Source of the DNA: Tyto alba
Lineage: Eukaryota; Chordata; Aves; Strigiformes; Tytonidae
Length of the DNA stretch: 64,000 nt
Assembly: GCF_018691265.1 (NCBI RefSeq)
Contig: NW_024881327.1
Location: 27,724,464 to 27,788,463, forward strand
Reading direction: 5' to 3'
The notes under the pieces are model-generated. The model worked only from the letters and a program-made list of their open reading frames with translations, made no database searches and was not told where the DNA came from. Below, in pieces: positions 24,350 through 38,611 of the stretch; position 1 is the first letter of the stretch; each line of letters opens with the position of its first letter. The translations under genes were made by a program, and so were the position numbers.

Positions 24350-26819
24350 AAGTCTAGTCAGATGTAAGGTGATCATAGAAATCTTCATGTTCCTTTGTTC
24401 AAAGCACCTCAGCACAGTTCTTACTTATTTCTGCCTAACAATTACATTCCTGGCTTTGTCATCCCAGTCAGTGGGAGTACAAGAACTAGCAACACCCTGG
24501 CATCCTTTTTGAATGCACACACTGGATAGCTTTTGCTGAATGCTATTCTGTCACGATGTTCAAAGCAAACATCTACTGCAATGCAGCTGTTTGAGCTCTG
24601 CCTGAACTTGGTACTATTTTTGTTTGCAGTTCAATACACTTTCTTACACCTCTTTTTGTAAACTCGGATACATGCTGCAAGCTGATAGCTATTCAGAGAA
24701 AAGCATAATCCCTAGGAGCTGCCTGCCTTGGCAAACATGCATATGTTTTTCAGTGTGTCAACAGGCAGTTGTTCAAGTAGTGTTTGTTCCCTCAGTTTGT
24801 ATTAGCCTGGCCCAACACTTGAATGATTTTTTCATTTGCCTTAAGGAGATGAGATGTATGTCCGGAATGGTGAATTTGACAACTGTGGATCCATGCAGTC
24901 CCAGCTCAGATGATTTAGTTATTTAACCTTTTACATTCTATTAGTGTTATATTAGAATACTGGTGTTTCAGAACCAGGATCATGCAATTGATATTACTCA
25001 CATGAGCAGTCCCATATTCTCTAAAACCAGGTGTTGAGGTCCCAGATAGAGTTTTTTGCTTACCTCCATTAGCTCTTATTTCCTATTCCCCTGCTACAGT
25101 CCATTCCTACCTCAGTAAAACATCTTACCTCCACTACTTCAGGAGAAAAGCTACTGCTCTGCTGTTTTTCCCAATCAAGATCTTTTCAAATTAAAGGATC
25201 TTTCTATATGCACGCCCAGGGTCTCATCTGTAATCATCCTTCATGTCTGCAGTTTATTCTGTAATTAACTTGTAACTATATGGCTCATGTAGTGTACAAG
25301 TAGTTCAGTTCTTTATGTAAAATGGTCTGCTGATTTGTGAATGGTTTAAAATATTTTTATTTGAGAATATTTTTACTTTTTTGTTACAATAGTGAGAGAA
25401 GTGGAGGGTGCTTTTCATGTCTTAGCCAAGTTATAAGCAATGGAAGATTGGAGTTCACCTCTTTCAAAGGGTGAGGCCTGCTACAATGGATCTTTTTACA
25501 TCATGTCTGGAACTCTTTTTCTGGAGCAAAGTAGCTGTTAAAATGCTTCAAATACTTTGATAAAGTGATTATGTGCTGCAGTCTGACATAGAATGATTAC
25601 ACATTTGATATCTGGACTTACTCTATTCAGGTGATGGGAACTATCATTTGAATATTTGACAGCATCAGTACAAATATAAATATTGCAGTATAACGAAGTA
25701 TTGTAATACTAGCATACCTTTTTTAACTTTTTTGGGGGGGTTTAGAAAGCTGTGGTGTGGGTCTCATCTTCCTCCCTACTGCAGGAACATTTAATCTGCA
25801 GCTGATGAGAAATTGAGAGAGTTAAGACTTCACCTCAGCATGCAGTGCCAAGGCCCTGGCATGCTTCATTCTTTCCCTCTACACTAAGTTATATATTCTT
25901 CTACTTGTTATGGCAGGTTCCTCCACCCAGTCCCCTTTGGTGCCAGCCATGCACAGGGTGCACTGCTGGGTTCTGCATTTTTCTGGGGAGAGGGCAGGAA
26001 GCTGCAAATCCTGAGAGAGGGAAGTGTGAGCAACTCACAAAGTGCAGCCGTCCTTTGATGTACAACACGGGCAGAACATCCTGCTGGCCAGAATGAAGAA
26101 GCACAGGTGATGGGAAACAGCTCACAAGGTTGAAAGGCTTCCTCTTTAAGAAGAGGAAGAGCTTGGAGAAGGAAGAGAGATTTAGGGTTTTCATTTTAAA
26201 GGAGATATTTTTGCGGGGGGGTGAGGGATGAATAAAAGCAAAGGAGAATGTTTCTTTTGAAAAGTCTGGAGTGCAGTGTACTCCCACCTATAAAAAAGCA
26301 AATTTTCTTGTGTTTAATTAAAAGGGGTTGATCTGATCCCTTGCTTTTGGTGAGAAGTGAGACAGTTGGGGATTTAAAAATTAAAGTAGTTGTGGTACTC
26401 AGCTGACTGGAAGGAGGCAGGGACAACTGATCCCTACTGCCATCCCTGTACTGGCTGTTACCACAGGCCACATGCGTGGCATTATCCCACTGGTGGGAAG
26501 AAATGTCGAGGAAGGAAAGAGGAAGTAGGACCTGGGCCAGGAGCCTCGGATAACCCAAGCCTGATCTCATGGAGACTATTTCTATCAGAAGTATCTCTGC
26601 CTGACAACTTTTAAGTAATACTGGTGTGATCATAGCATGCCATCTCTCTCCTGTACATAGCTATTTTGATAGATTTTACTGTGTTTGCAAAGCTCTAGTA
26701 TCTTAAAGAGCACAAACATCTAGTTTGTCTCTTTGTTTTTCCCTTAGTATTCACAGTTTGTTCTGGGCACTTGCAGCATTTAGGAAGAATATCAGTCTGA
26801 TTTGTTGCCTGCAAGAGAG

Positions 26820-27010
26820 TCTAATTAAAAAGAGAGAGCAGGATGGAAACTGATGACACGCAGTGCAGCTGAGCTGCTCCCAAAGCTGAACATGGCAGCT
26901 GCGGTTTTCGTCATTTGCAAAGCCTCAGCCAACACGTTGGCCCACAGAGTTAAAATAAATGCCTAATTACGTTGTTTAATTATCTCTGCTCCAAATTCAT
27001 GCTTGCAAAG
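26820..27010. promoter_or_regulatory. Possible conserved non-coding element
   Basis: The block is dense in homeodomain-type cores (TAATTA and CTAATTAC near 26960-26985) and contains a TTTGCAAA-like site and an inverted repeat GCCAAC-AC-GTTGGC (26928-26941). It has a balanced, non-repetitive look unlike the surrounding AT-rich drift, which is how conserved enhancers often appear. This is an impression only. Confidence 0.22.
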
Positions 27011-27152
27011 TATTGAAAAAGATGGGAGAGAAACACTGAGGGAGCCATGATCATGACTGTGGCCTGCTGATAAATGAGAAATCACGATGCTTTTTCTTAG
27101 TTAGGCTCCTCCCTTCCCCCTGCCAGGTGGTCAGGCTGCAGAGGAAGGTGGG

Positions 27153-27190
<38 letters not shown>

Positions 27191-27195
27191 GTGTG
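27153..27195 (+). repeat. (TG)n microsatellite
   Basis: TG dinucleotide repeat of about 43 nt with a single ATAT interruption at 27181-27184. It produces a Thr-His repeat in a minus-strand frame, which is not a gene. Confidence 0.92.
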
Positions 27196-28506
27196 CTTAG
27201 ACCAGTCTCCAGCCCTCTCCCCTCCCCTCTTCTCTGCACTGACTCACAGCCCTGTTTTTCAGCACCACGCTAATTAGCTGCTGAGCAGTGAGATACTGCA
27301 AACGCTAAGAGAAAATACAGGAAAAAGACTTCAAAGATGTTTACCATTTTCTTTTATTGCTTTCACAATAAGATTTTTTTAAAAAAAGAGATATCTAATC
27401 ACTGCTGCCCAGATCCAGTAATTTGTTGTGTGCAGGGAGACATTGCTCCAGGCTGTTCTAGGGTGAGGAGGGTATGGCTTTCTTCTTTAATTTCCATGGA
27501 GTAGTTACTCAGTGGGGCAAGGAAAGGGAGCAAATGTGGTTTGCCTTGTTAAGTCTGGTGGCTAAATGTGGACAGGGTGGTACTAGTGTGCCAGTCAGAG
27601 GAATATTACTGCAGCAAGAGGGCCTGAGATCTCTGCATCAAAGCAGCCTCTTGGGAGGTGAAATGTGTTAGGTCTAAGTCCAGTTTTGGGCATGGGAGGT
27701 CAAGTGGAGACCTTTTAACCCACAGCTTAAGCAAATGCTCTTGATTAAAGTGATGAGGACAATTAGGTGCTTAAGACTCTGTAGTTTTAGCCCATACCCA
27801 CAAAATTATTTGCCAGTAAAGAGATTAATATTATCCAGATTAATTGGTCCACTCTCTTCATACAAAGAATGTATATCAGCTAAACTGTTTGTGAATCAAC
27901 TGTTCATCTAAATTATCTTTTCCTAGACCACTGGAAATGAGGTGACTTTCCACACGAGTGATTCCTACTGACTGTGCGTATTTCCTTAAGCAGTGGCCTG
28001 CTACAGCTGTAACATGTTATTCTTAACTTGCCATTCTTCAAATAGCTCAAAAGCAGATGAATGTTGAATACACTGTCAAAAAGTAGGAAAAAAAGTCTAT
28101 AAGAAAGACATCTCATTTTCATCTAAGTCTACTTGTCTTTTCTTTTTCTGATGTTAAAGGTTACTCAGTAAGGGAAATTCTGCACAATATGAATGGAGAT
28201 TACCAAAATAGTCAGTGTCTCTATATTAATTTGTGTGATGAAGGAGACATCTGAACTCTTCAGGGAATACTTTGAGTCAACAATTTACAGTCATCAAACT
28301 CATGATTAGTGCACCAAGAAATTGTGACTGCAGGTTGTGAACTTGGTGAGTTCTTCTGAGAACATAGTTTTCTTCTCCCACAAACTGAATCTCACATTTC
28401 TCATACCTATACTGAGACCTTCTCTGTTTCTACATAGAAGTAATGAGGAAAAAGTGAAACCTAGAGCACAGAGAAGCCAGGCCTCTTCAGAATCCAAAGT
28501 TTTGGC

Positions 28507-28532
28507 TTTTTTTTTTTTTTTTTTTTTTTTTT
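28507..28532 (+). repeat. Poly-T (26 nt)
   Basis: Homopolymer tract. No retrotransposon body was recognised on either side, so there is no reason to call it a poly-A tail of an insertion. Confidence 0.9.
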
Positions 28533-31260
28533 AATGATGCACATTTTGCATGCCAGAGGGACTTACTTTAATAAGAATCATTAATTATTGCAAAGAGAAA
28601 CTGGCTGAAGAGGAAAAAGAATTGTCTCCATAGTTTAGAGTCAGTTTGCTGCTGATCTCTCTTCAGCTAATGTAATACTGGTACTACAAACAACAACTGC
28701 ACACTGCAGTCAACTGGAAAGTCAATTGATTTCTTAATACTTCTTTTGGAGCATGTGGACGGTCAGCTGTACTCTCCTTTTTCCAATCAAGGCTTTCTGA
28801 TTTTAATACTCTGTTTCTTCCCCAAACTGATGCTTTATGTAATTAAGGCATTAGAAAAAGACTTTCTGGAAAGCCTACATAGAACAAAAGGTAGGTTTCA
28901 TTTCTTTTGTTCTAGTCTGATCCTGTGGGGGGAGGGTTAATGTGATGACTACATCGAAATCTTGGTGCCCATCTGAGAGTAGTAAGAATTTAAATGAGTT
29001 ATTTTTATTTATCTTAACCTGGAGATAGCATATATCAGAATTTGATAAAATGCACAAATTAGAGCAAAATGAAATTATACTTTTTCAGCTGTCCTTGGGT
29101 CTCTAAACCTTGCCTATCCCTTTCCTTGTCTGTTTCTTTTTTTTTTTTTGCACATGTACATCTGTATTATTTTATTCTCACACGTATTTCAGATTTATTC
29201 AGTGCTATTTGTTTAAACTGTGCAATCCATAAATGTATAGATTGTCACTAGCCTTTATCCAGATACCAGCCACAGTTCCTTTTTATCTTGGACATTACTG
29301 TCATATAATCCAAAGTAAATCTAAAAAGGTATTTTATTTTCTGCACCTTTTTGTATTAATTTTCAACAAAAGGAACAAAACCAACTCCTAGATCTTGTGG
29401 TGAGAGCAGAATCACTGCAATTACTCAGATATAGAAGGATATTAAAATATACCATCCTAGCTCCTGCTCACTAAAATCCCTGATCTTATCCCCAGTTTAT
29501 AAGCATTTGAAAGGGACCAAAAAAAAATGTTAACATTACCTTTCCATATGTGAATTTCCACCCGAGCATGCAGAGGAAGGTAATTAATCAATAGACCCCA
29601 TGGTGTTCCTCTGCTGGTGAGATCACCGCCCACCTCCATTGGTGAGAATGCACTTTTTTACTTTTGAAGGTTTGGACTTACCCCTGCCCACTGTAAACTA
29701 AAAGGACCAGAGGCAACATGAGGCTGGTGTAGTAGGATGTGATGCTGTGATGCATAACTACTGCTAAAAAGGCAGGGTGTTTACCAGGTTGCAGTACATG
29801 TCTCTACTCTGTGAAGGCACATTGCTTCTCAAATGCAATAAGCATGAGGCCACTAGATCTGAGGTTTCATTCTGCCACAGGGCCCAGAAAGGTAACCATG
29901 CTTCCCAGTGACTGTGATCTGCTTTCACCCTTGAATGTTTATGCAAGGGAGGATGACAGTTAAGCTCACACAGTTCATACATTGAAAAAAAAAAAAAAGA
30001 AAAACAAAACTTCATCAAAACTTGTGTCAGCATTCAATTTTTAAGTTGAATATCATCCTGGATTTTCAAACACCTTGTTAAGCAATGGATATCTTCATGT
30101 TCTTGCAATTCTAGAGGAGTGCCACTTTGACAGCATGGCAGTGGGACATCCTGCAAGCATCAAAACAGCAGTGGGTGAGATTTTCAAGGCAAGTACGGAA
30201 TTAAGCTGGCAAAAGGGACATTGAAAGCTGTTATCATAAGGACAGCTTTCTGCATCACAATCCATGCTTGAAAATGGTGTGGATCTTTTGAAGAGGCTGC
30301 AGTAAAGTGGGAATGGATACAGAAATTAAAATACAGAAAGTAGTATATGCAGGCTTCCTTTATGTCAACGTGTTAATGTCTGTTGCCCTTAAAGCTTTTC
30401 TGTTGTTAAAATAAAATTTTAAAAATCCCTCTCCTACTTTGCAGTGAAGAATTTAAAAGACTGAAATGGACACTTCTGAGTTTTTGCAAGATCTTTTTAT
30501 CCAGAGGATTTCTGGAAGAGTCTGGTACTTTGCTGAAACCTTAAGGTACTCCACATAATTTTCATTCCAGTCTTTAGAATTCCTCTCACGGGTATGGCCA
30601 CTGACTCTATTGGCTTAACATTCCATCCAGTTGCTGAATCTCTTTCAGCTTTAAGTGTGTGTTTACAGTTAAATCAAGTGCTCTGCAAACAAAATGCTCA
30701 ACTGAAATCCAGGCAGGAGGCTGCCATCGGTGGATGCAGTATTTCTCCTTGAAATCAATTGCCCTCCTCAAAGAGAAATTGCCACAGGTCCCCCATCTTC
30801 TAAATGCTTTATTCACTCCCAGAGGTGGTTGGGCCAATCTCAATTTTAGCTTTCAACTTAAACTCAAGTGAGAGTGGCTTCAGATATTTCTGGCTTAGGT
30901 TTCCGAACTAAAGTAAAAATGTAAAGTTTACAAGTGCCTGCATGGCAGCTGCAAGATGTGCAGTGTGTGTCACTGTGAAGGCTGGATAACTTCACAGTGG
31001 GGCTGCTGGTACCTGCTTGGGTCTAGATAGGGGCTTGCTTGACTAGAAATGAGGCTTTACAGCCCCTAGCTTGACCCCAGAAACCAGGAAGAACTCTTAA
31101 AGAGACCAGTGCACTTGGCTAAAGAATAACAGCAAACTTTAGAAATGTTACTACCTTGAGCCAGACTTAAATACATGAAATTTTGGACAAAAATTGAATG
31201 TAAATAGTATTATCTCCCATATATTTTCTAAATACATGGCTGAGTGAAATTCTAAATAAA

Positions 31261-31262
<2 letters not shown>

Positions 31263-31294
<32 letters not shown>
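31263..31294 (+). repeat. Poly-T (32 nt) ending in cag
   Basis: A 32-nt T-run followed by cag, an ideal splice acceptor shape. The sequence after it shows no open block ending in a good donor, so I treat it as low-complexity DNA. The 28.6-34.8 kb interval shows no gene. Confidence 0.9.
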
Positions 31295-34200
31295 CAGAAT
31301 TGGATGCCGTTTGATATTTTTACTTAGAAATGTTTTTCATTCTTCAGTACTCAGTAAAGCCATGACCAAGGTGCACAGTATAGCTTTGAACAGTCTTTGA
31401 ACAGCAAGTTTTCTCTTTTAAGGTTCAGAGCCTTAAAATTACGGATGTACTGTCTGAAATTATACATAAGACTTCCATAGAATGCTTGCCTTTATGAACT
31501 CCTCCTGGTTTATGTTTCTTTAAGATTATTTGTTATTTAAAACATAGCTTGTCTTGTTTTATTTAGATGCTTGAATTGCATGTTACAATAGCAATAACAC
31601 ACTCCAGGTAATTCATTTCCAGTTAAGCTTCACTCTGCTTGAGTGCTTAAAAAGCCATTTGGCTTTCTGTCTTGTACCTTTTAATGCCCCCTGCAGTCTG
31701 CAATAACCGTTCAAGAAACTCACTGCTTGTCATGGCCTATTGCTTTAATTTAAAAAGCTAAATTTGGAGACTCCACACGCTCTGCTTTCATTTTTTCCAG
31801 TGTAAAGCTGTCCTACCATGGGAAGTTGGCAATGGATTTCACCATCCCTGAAAAAACTCAGCATTAATACAGTGGGAAGAGAGTAGAAAAATACTTTGGC
31901 TGTGTCATACTTGGTGAAAAATAGTCTAGATATAAATTTGAAACCTGCTAAGGCTTCTGAGAAATCCCAGCTGGTTTAAGGTAATCTCTACCTTGGGGGA
32001 GTGACTGCACCACAGAGACCCTGAGGTGGCATGTGATGTGGCAACACCAGGCAGAGATACTCGCACGAGTCAGGAGGCACTGCAGGAGTATCAGCAGAGC
32101 AGCATGCCTGTGGCAGTGCAGTTACTGGCTGCATTTCTCCCTGGCTGGAGTGTCTGGCTTGTTCTGCATGATACTTCTGGCTTTTGGGGATAGCTTTTGC
32201 AGAGATCTGTCCAATGGTTGGTGATGTCAACGCAGCGATTCAATAGCATCCTAAGTCTTACCACAGCATTTTGCCTTCAGGATAAGCCCCCAAATCTCTT
32301 TTTGCTTGGCTAGATCTGTTCATGTAGTACCTAAAATCCTGGGGAGAATGACAGTCAGCAAAGCATCCCATCCAGCAGTGGGCATGAAAGGTGTCATTTC
32401 TCCTATTTATCTAAGTCTTTACCTTATCTGGCATTGGAAAGGAATACACTGAAGTGAAGACCTGATCTGTACTACGGAGAAAGGCTGACTGATTGGTAAA
32501 AACCACATATGACAACCAAAGGTAGAGACAGTTGATACCTAAGGGGTTGTAAGCAAATCAGTAAGAACTCCCCCCACTACCCCAGCACGGCGAACCGACT
32601 CTAGACAGCACAGATCAGTGGGGTGCTGAATCTAGATTATCACATGTGTGACTCTGTGTGGTTTATCACTGCTTAGTCTTGGCAGATCAGCTTCTGATCC
32701 ATCTGAAGGGCTATTTCCCTCACAGCATCCTTCCAAGCAACCTAAGTTTATGTGCAAAGCCAAAATCTGGGCATTTTTAGTGTTCACCTAAGAGATAGAA
32801 TGGGATGTCTTGTCATAATGTGATAGAAGCCTGTTTCTGGGAAAAATGGTTGGTTTGCATAGAAAGATTCAGTCATGCTATTGGGATGAGGGAAGTCTAG
32901 CTTAAATGCTTCCAGCAGATTTGTCCTGTCCCAAGGGAATGCTCTTCAGTGCATTGGATAACATGTCATCTCCATTAGAGCTGTGCCATTGTGTAGGCAC
33001 AAGTTAAAGGTTTGTGGATGCCAAAGAAGAAAGGGTATTGTTTGGCTTTTGGGATATCTACTTAGTGTTTTGCAAGTAGAAGCAAGCTGGTTCTCTCCAG
33101 GCCTCAAGCTGGCTGAATGTGAGCCAGCTCTAAGCCAAAGCCGTAGCACCTGATAGAACATTGCTGACCCTAGGCTAGCCAGTAATCTGAAAGGCAGGAT
33201 TCATTAGGTTGGTCCCACTGCCACTCTAATGCAACTAGACAATATCCAACCCGCTCACAGAGCAGGCAGGCACACTCCTTGAAGAACAAGGGCATCCAGC
33301 TTTGAGATGCCTAAAGGAGGCCTTGGGTTCCAACCTCCAACTTATTTCTGGGTTTGCAGCTGTTCTCCTTCATTTGTGTCACACAAATCGTACGGAGTTT
33401 GGGTTGATCACAGCATGTTCAGCGCCACGCTGTGACAATAAGTAATTTGAGCTTCCCTTTTTGCTGTTCATGGTGAGACCACTACTGAGCTTTTGAGTTT
33501 TTATAGCTTTATAAGTTAGTTACTTATGTCCAGGTCACATCACATGCTTTATATTGACTGCAAATTGATTTTTGCTCATTGTGTATCCCTAACTTTTTAA
33601 AATAAAGCTATTGCAGAATTATATTCAACGGCCTGGTCTCTTCACTTAGAGGTAGCTCATATGCTATATCACTTTTTTTATCTTTTGTGATGAGTTTAGC
33701 ACATAAAGCTGTTATATATTTAGTAGGCATTTTCATTTGCAGACTTTTTTCTTTTAAGACTTACACATTTTTGTAAAACAGCGGAAATCTTAATATGTAA
33801 AAGATTAATATGTACTTTTCTTTTCAGATGGTCTGAGCATTAACATTCCATAAATAGCCCAATTTTCCCTCTGAGTTGATAAGTAGTCAAATACTTCCAC
33901 TAAGGACATTTTTACTTTATCATCCAGAATGTGAACAAATTTAAATTTAACTGGCAATTATTGGTGGTGAATGGAAGTTAAATATATGAATGTTTTTCTA
34001 ATTTAGTTTGGTTAATCTCATCTTCAGTGCTACTAAGTAATTGCTTGAGCAGCCATCAAGACAAAAGGCTCATGACAGGCTCATAGGCTCGTATATTGCT
34101 GTGTTATACTAATTTATGCTGCATCAGCATCATCCACTAAGAACCGGAAAGAGATTCCAGCCTCTGTTCTCAGGAACTTTAAAATGCTTTTCGTTTGCAT

Positions 34201-34837
34201 CAAGAAACTCTAAGAAATATAAAAATACAAACTCAACATCACTGTGGAATTTCTGTGTTCAGCAGCTGAAATGTCACCATATGACATCTCAAAAAATCAT
34301 GTAATTCCAGACGTACACATTCCCCATGAGGCTATACCTCATTTGAGTTAGCTACCTCGACTGAAGTCTTCAGGTTCTATGCAGCCATTTAAACCATCTT
34401 CTGGTCTTCAGTTCATTTGTTGATGTTGCTTTTTTGTTCTGATGCTTGACTAATGTATCAAGCTCCAGGATTCAGGGGACCTGTTTCTGCAGTTCCAAGA
34501 AATGTACTTACGGAACCAAACCTTAAAGTTCAGAAAAATGAGTGGATAAGAGTGGAGTCCCTGACACCTGGCATTCTAGGCATGCCACAGATAATTACAA
34601 ATAAAAGCAGGACTAATAAATATCCGTACTGGTGGAACCCATCCTGGAGTGGGAGTATGTTGTGCCAAGTTATGCAAACACAAAGATTCTTTCTTTATAG
34701 CTGTACTAATAGGATAAAGAGACACCATTTAGGGTAGTCCAGCTGAAATAGTAACTTTTCAGAGCTTTAATAAACAAATTAAAGCAAATGGTTGGCTCTC
34801 CTAGTTCTATTAGGTTCTTACATGCATTTAGGTGTAA

Positions 34838-35055
34838 GAAGAGATTGATAGCAAAACTCTATGAGACAGTAGTCAAACTTCATCTTGAGGAATGGTCGTC
34901 TGATTTTGGTCACCTCCACTGAGGAAAGATAAATTTGAAGCGTAGCTGATGCAGAGTAAGACTACTAGTGTAGTTGGAGGACTAGGAGCATTTTTTATGA
35001 CAGAAGCTTTGCTGGTGTGGCTTCATCAGATTAAAGCTGAAAGACAACAGCTATC
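34838..35055 (+). mobile_element. Ancient CR1/L3-like LINE fragment
   Basis: Badly decayed but recognisable order of CR1-type reverse transcriptase C-terminal motifs. A 'ctctatgagacagtagtcaa' stretch corresponds to the loop before the conserved His-Leu-Glu motif. Then come 'cttcatcttgaggaatgg' and 'gattttggtcacctcc', and finally a 'gctgaaagacaac' segment. Frames are broken throughout. The divergence suggests an insertion older than the other CR1 copies in the window. Confidence 0.55.
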
Positions 35056-35257
35056 TGATAATTTAATTATTTAATACATTGGAGATTCAATACCAGGTGA
35101 AGGAGAAGGTAAGTGACTAATGATTCTGTCCATTCACTTTTGTTATGGAGGTATACTAAAATGGCTTCACAGAGATAATAAACTTGAACAAAGTTTACTT
35201 TGTAACCAAATTCATACAGCCGAAACAACAAGCTGATGGGGGTAACCAAAACAATGC

Positions 35258-35880
35258 TGTGATAACATTTAACAAACTACAGGTTCGGTGTATGAGTTGG
35301 GGAAGTTATTACTACACAATAACACAGAAGAACAACAACACGTAAGAATGACGACTCCAAAGTGTGCACATTCTCACTCACCGAAGAGGAAACCTCTCAC
35401 CCAAGGGTGCCCAGAAGATGTAACTACTCACTCAAGGGGGGGCAAGGGCTCGCTCAAGGATATGCAGAAGTATTCACTCACCAAGGGAGAAGTAAGGTCA
35501 CTCAATCCCAGGAAGCTTCCTTGAGTGGCATTCCAGTCCCAAGGGGAGGGCTTCCGATCGCAGACCTGCTGCTCCATGGAGAACCACTCAAAGGACGCCT
35601 CTGGCAGGGGCCCCGTTTTGTAGTGTGGTCGCGTCTGAAACGTGGTCATGTATGGTCAGTGTTCTAGAAACTTCTCTTGACCGAGGTGTTTCATTGACTG
35701 AGGGCCTTGTCTGTTGACCAGGTGTCCCACCTCTCTTTTCCTGCCATGGGGCCAGGGGTGTGCGTGCTGGTCTGCACCCAGCCAGGGCGTGTAGGTGACA
35801 GCAGCCATGGTGTGCTGCCAGAGGCGCGGAAGGCCCTGGCCCCTGCTGGAGGGGTAGTGGTGCTCCTGCCACAACTTGAT
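35258..35880 (-). mobile_element. GC-rich LTR-like segment (probable ERV remnant)
   Basis: A sharp block of GC-rich, CpG-containing sequence between AT-rich flanks. On the minus strand it would begin TGTGGCAGGAGC (about 35871) and end TTATCACA (about 35251-35258), so it has LTR-like TG and CA ends. A degraded TATA-like CTACAAAACGGGGC lies near 35610-35623. The part at 35370-35510 repeats imperfect cactcac..caaggg units. No matching target duplication could be fixed, no polyadenylation signal is evident, and no gag or pol sequence is present. Family and exact ends are therefore uncertain. Overlapping open frames inside are composition effects. Confidence 0.45.
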
Positions 35881-38611
35881 CCCGAGTTTGATAACTTTTA
35901 ATTCTTTTTTTCATAATTCCAATTTAACAACTGTTTCGAAGATCACTGTATGTAGAAGCCAAAAGGTAGAGAGCAACATTCTTTAAACTTACCTGAATTC
36001 AACAAAATCAGACAGAGAGCCATTAAATAATAGTATTATTTATTTACTTATTCCTTGAAATATATAGAGCTGGTTTCTTTCTCCATCGCATGTGAAAACG
36101 TGAAATGCATTTAAAAAACTATTACATTACAGTTTATTGCTTAGACTAGGTGTACTAATTTATACTCACATTGGGCAGATATAAATGTTACAGAAGACTA
36201 CCTGTGAAAATCCAGGTGTCCATAATTTCCTTATTCCAGAGAAGCAATATCCTAATCTCCTTTTAATTAGTTTGCACCTAGGGAAAGTAACACTCCTCTA
36301 AATATCAGATTCTGAATAAAAATCTGTTCTTTTCTATACTTGGTAAATATGTTTTTCAGACTGAAATAATGAGACTATCAGGAAATTGGTCATTTATTGC
36401 TCCTGCAACTCCAAGCTAATTAAAGTTAGTTAAAGCAGCTGTAATAGGCAGTCTTAGGGTTCCTTCTGAAGCTGTTTTTTTCTAATGTACACTTTCCTTA
36501 AATCTCTTTTCATACCATTTGACAGTAGTATATAATTAAAATTCATGTGTTTAATTTAATTAAAATGCAGTCATGTTATATTGCTCAGAAGGATACAGGA
36601 CTAATCCTGATGGATAGATGCAGATCTACGTTCCTAGCTAGATGTGTTTCTTCCCTACATTTTGCTGATGCACCTCCATTCTTAGCACTTGTCTTTCTTC
36701 CTGAGATAATACCACTCATGGCTTCCTGAGAATCTGGATGAAATGAGTCAGGCTTTTGTCAGGAGGATTAAGATGAGATCTAGTGAGGCATCCACATTAA
36801 AAATAGCAATGCAGAATATCCCTGCTCTGGCAGCCACCTAAGCCATGACAGCTCCAAAACTCATGCAGCATCTGTAACTAACTCACAAATTTTTCCTTAG
36901 TTTGCTTCTGTAGAGGAATTCAGAGGCTTCCTTGTTTAAACAAAAGCTGCTCCACTGATCTGAGCTTCACTGTGATCTACATGTGAAGTAGAGCAGAGTT
37001 TAACCTCTGCCAGTCTCTGGAGGTGACTACGACCTTAGTTTAAATCCTTCTACAGAGGAGACAATGATTTTCTTACCTAAAGTAATTTCTTCTCTAGAAT
37101 CTCCAGAGTTTAAGAAAGATGCACAAGTGGAAGGTGATGAAATTTCTATTTCAGATATGCTTCTTCTTAAGACAGTGAAGGTCACCTCTAAATCCTTTAG
37201 CCAAGTCTCCTGAGATGTGTACGTGCAGACATTATATGTCTTAACATAAATCACCAGAAAATTCACTTTCATTGTGTTTGAATAGTGAGATGGTGTATGT
37301 AAAGTGCATCGGTCTCCAGCTCTGGTCCAGTGTAAGAAATGATCTGAGAAGAGAATACTTATGGTCACTTGGACAGAAATTTCCATATGGCAGGAGCTGT
37401 CTTTCTAAAGACTGCTAATGGTGAAGGAAAATGGTTTTAGTTGCTATTTAAGTGTAAGGACTCTTTAATTAATTAAATTTAAAAGACATTTTGGAGAGTT
37501 GATAGACATTTGTGTAAAAGATAACTTTGTTTGAACTTATTTGAAACAGAACTTTAATTGATATTAAACCCTGATGAAAGAAAAAGAATATTTCACAAAA
37601 AGGACCAATGGAGGAAAAAGGAAGCTTTGAAGATGCTGTAGAAATTCTCTGCTATAAAAATAAAGCCATTTAGAAAAATACTGCATATGTATGAAGGCAG
37701 CTACATATTCACAAGCTGAGGCTGAACTAAGAGCATTGTGTGAAGGTGTTGAGTCAATAAAGGAATGACAGCAGATAATTTCAAGCCAAGCCAAGCATGA
37801 AACAGCTTCATGTTTTGTTTTGTTTGTCTTTTCATCCTCTTTTCAAAGCTGTTGAAAGGGTAGAGTTAAGAAGCCATCTTTATTATATTAGCAGCTCCTT
37901 ACTACCCCTGCCTCAGTTTTGTAATATCATGCATAGCCTCTTGCTGTATTCAAGACTGCCAAAAATAAAGGGCATAAGAAGCTACAATATAGATTAATAG
38001 CTACCCAGTTTATTGGTCTTGCACTATATTGACATCACAGAAACATGACCTCACAGAACACCCAGATGACAATAACCTCAAGAACAATAAAATACTTTTG
38101 TTCTGATAAACTCTAAGTTGCCACTTCTACTGGGTTTGTATAAAGATGTATATATCTATGCAAAAAAACCCAACACAAATGATTCCATGGTTAGTTTTAA
38201 ATCCAAACTATTTTGCAGATTTTTTTTGTCTTTTTTATGCAGAGGAAGGGGAAGTTCACTAATACAGTGGAATTTAATGACATTTTGCCAATATTAGTAT
38301 TGCTTTTTCTAGCAAAACTAGATGCTCCAGCAAATATTAGGCAGTGCTAGCAAGGATTTCAGTTGTGAATACAAAACTGAATTCTTTATCTCAGACTTCT
38401 TATTTAGCAATTTGTGACTGAATTTAATTTTGTACCCATTCCCATTTTTATAACATTGTCTAGCACATTACAGCAGTGGAGACTTCCTTCTCTGTCCCCT
38501 TTCCAAAACTATTATCTTCTGTCTAGTTTTGGAAATGGCACTTATGTTAGGAGATTAAGAACTTGCTCATGCTCATCCCTGTTTGTCTTCAGGGTAGGGA
38601 TTCAGATTGCA

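Noticed and set aside
33410..33440. Half-match to an RE1/NRSF site (ttcagcgccacg) within a short inverted repeat
   Set aside because: Only the left half fits; the right half of the motif is absent.
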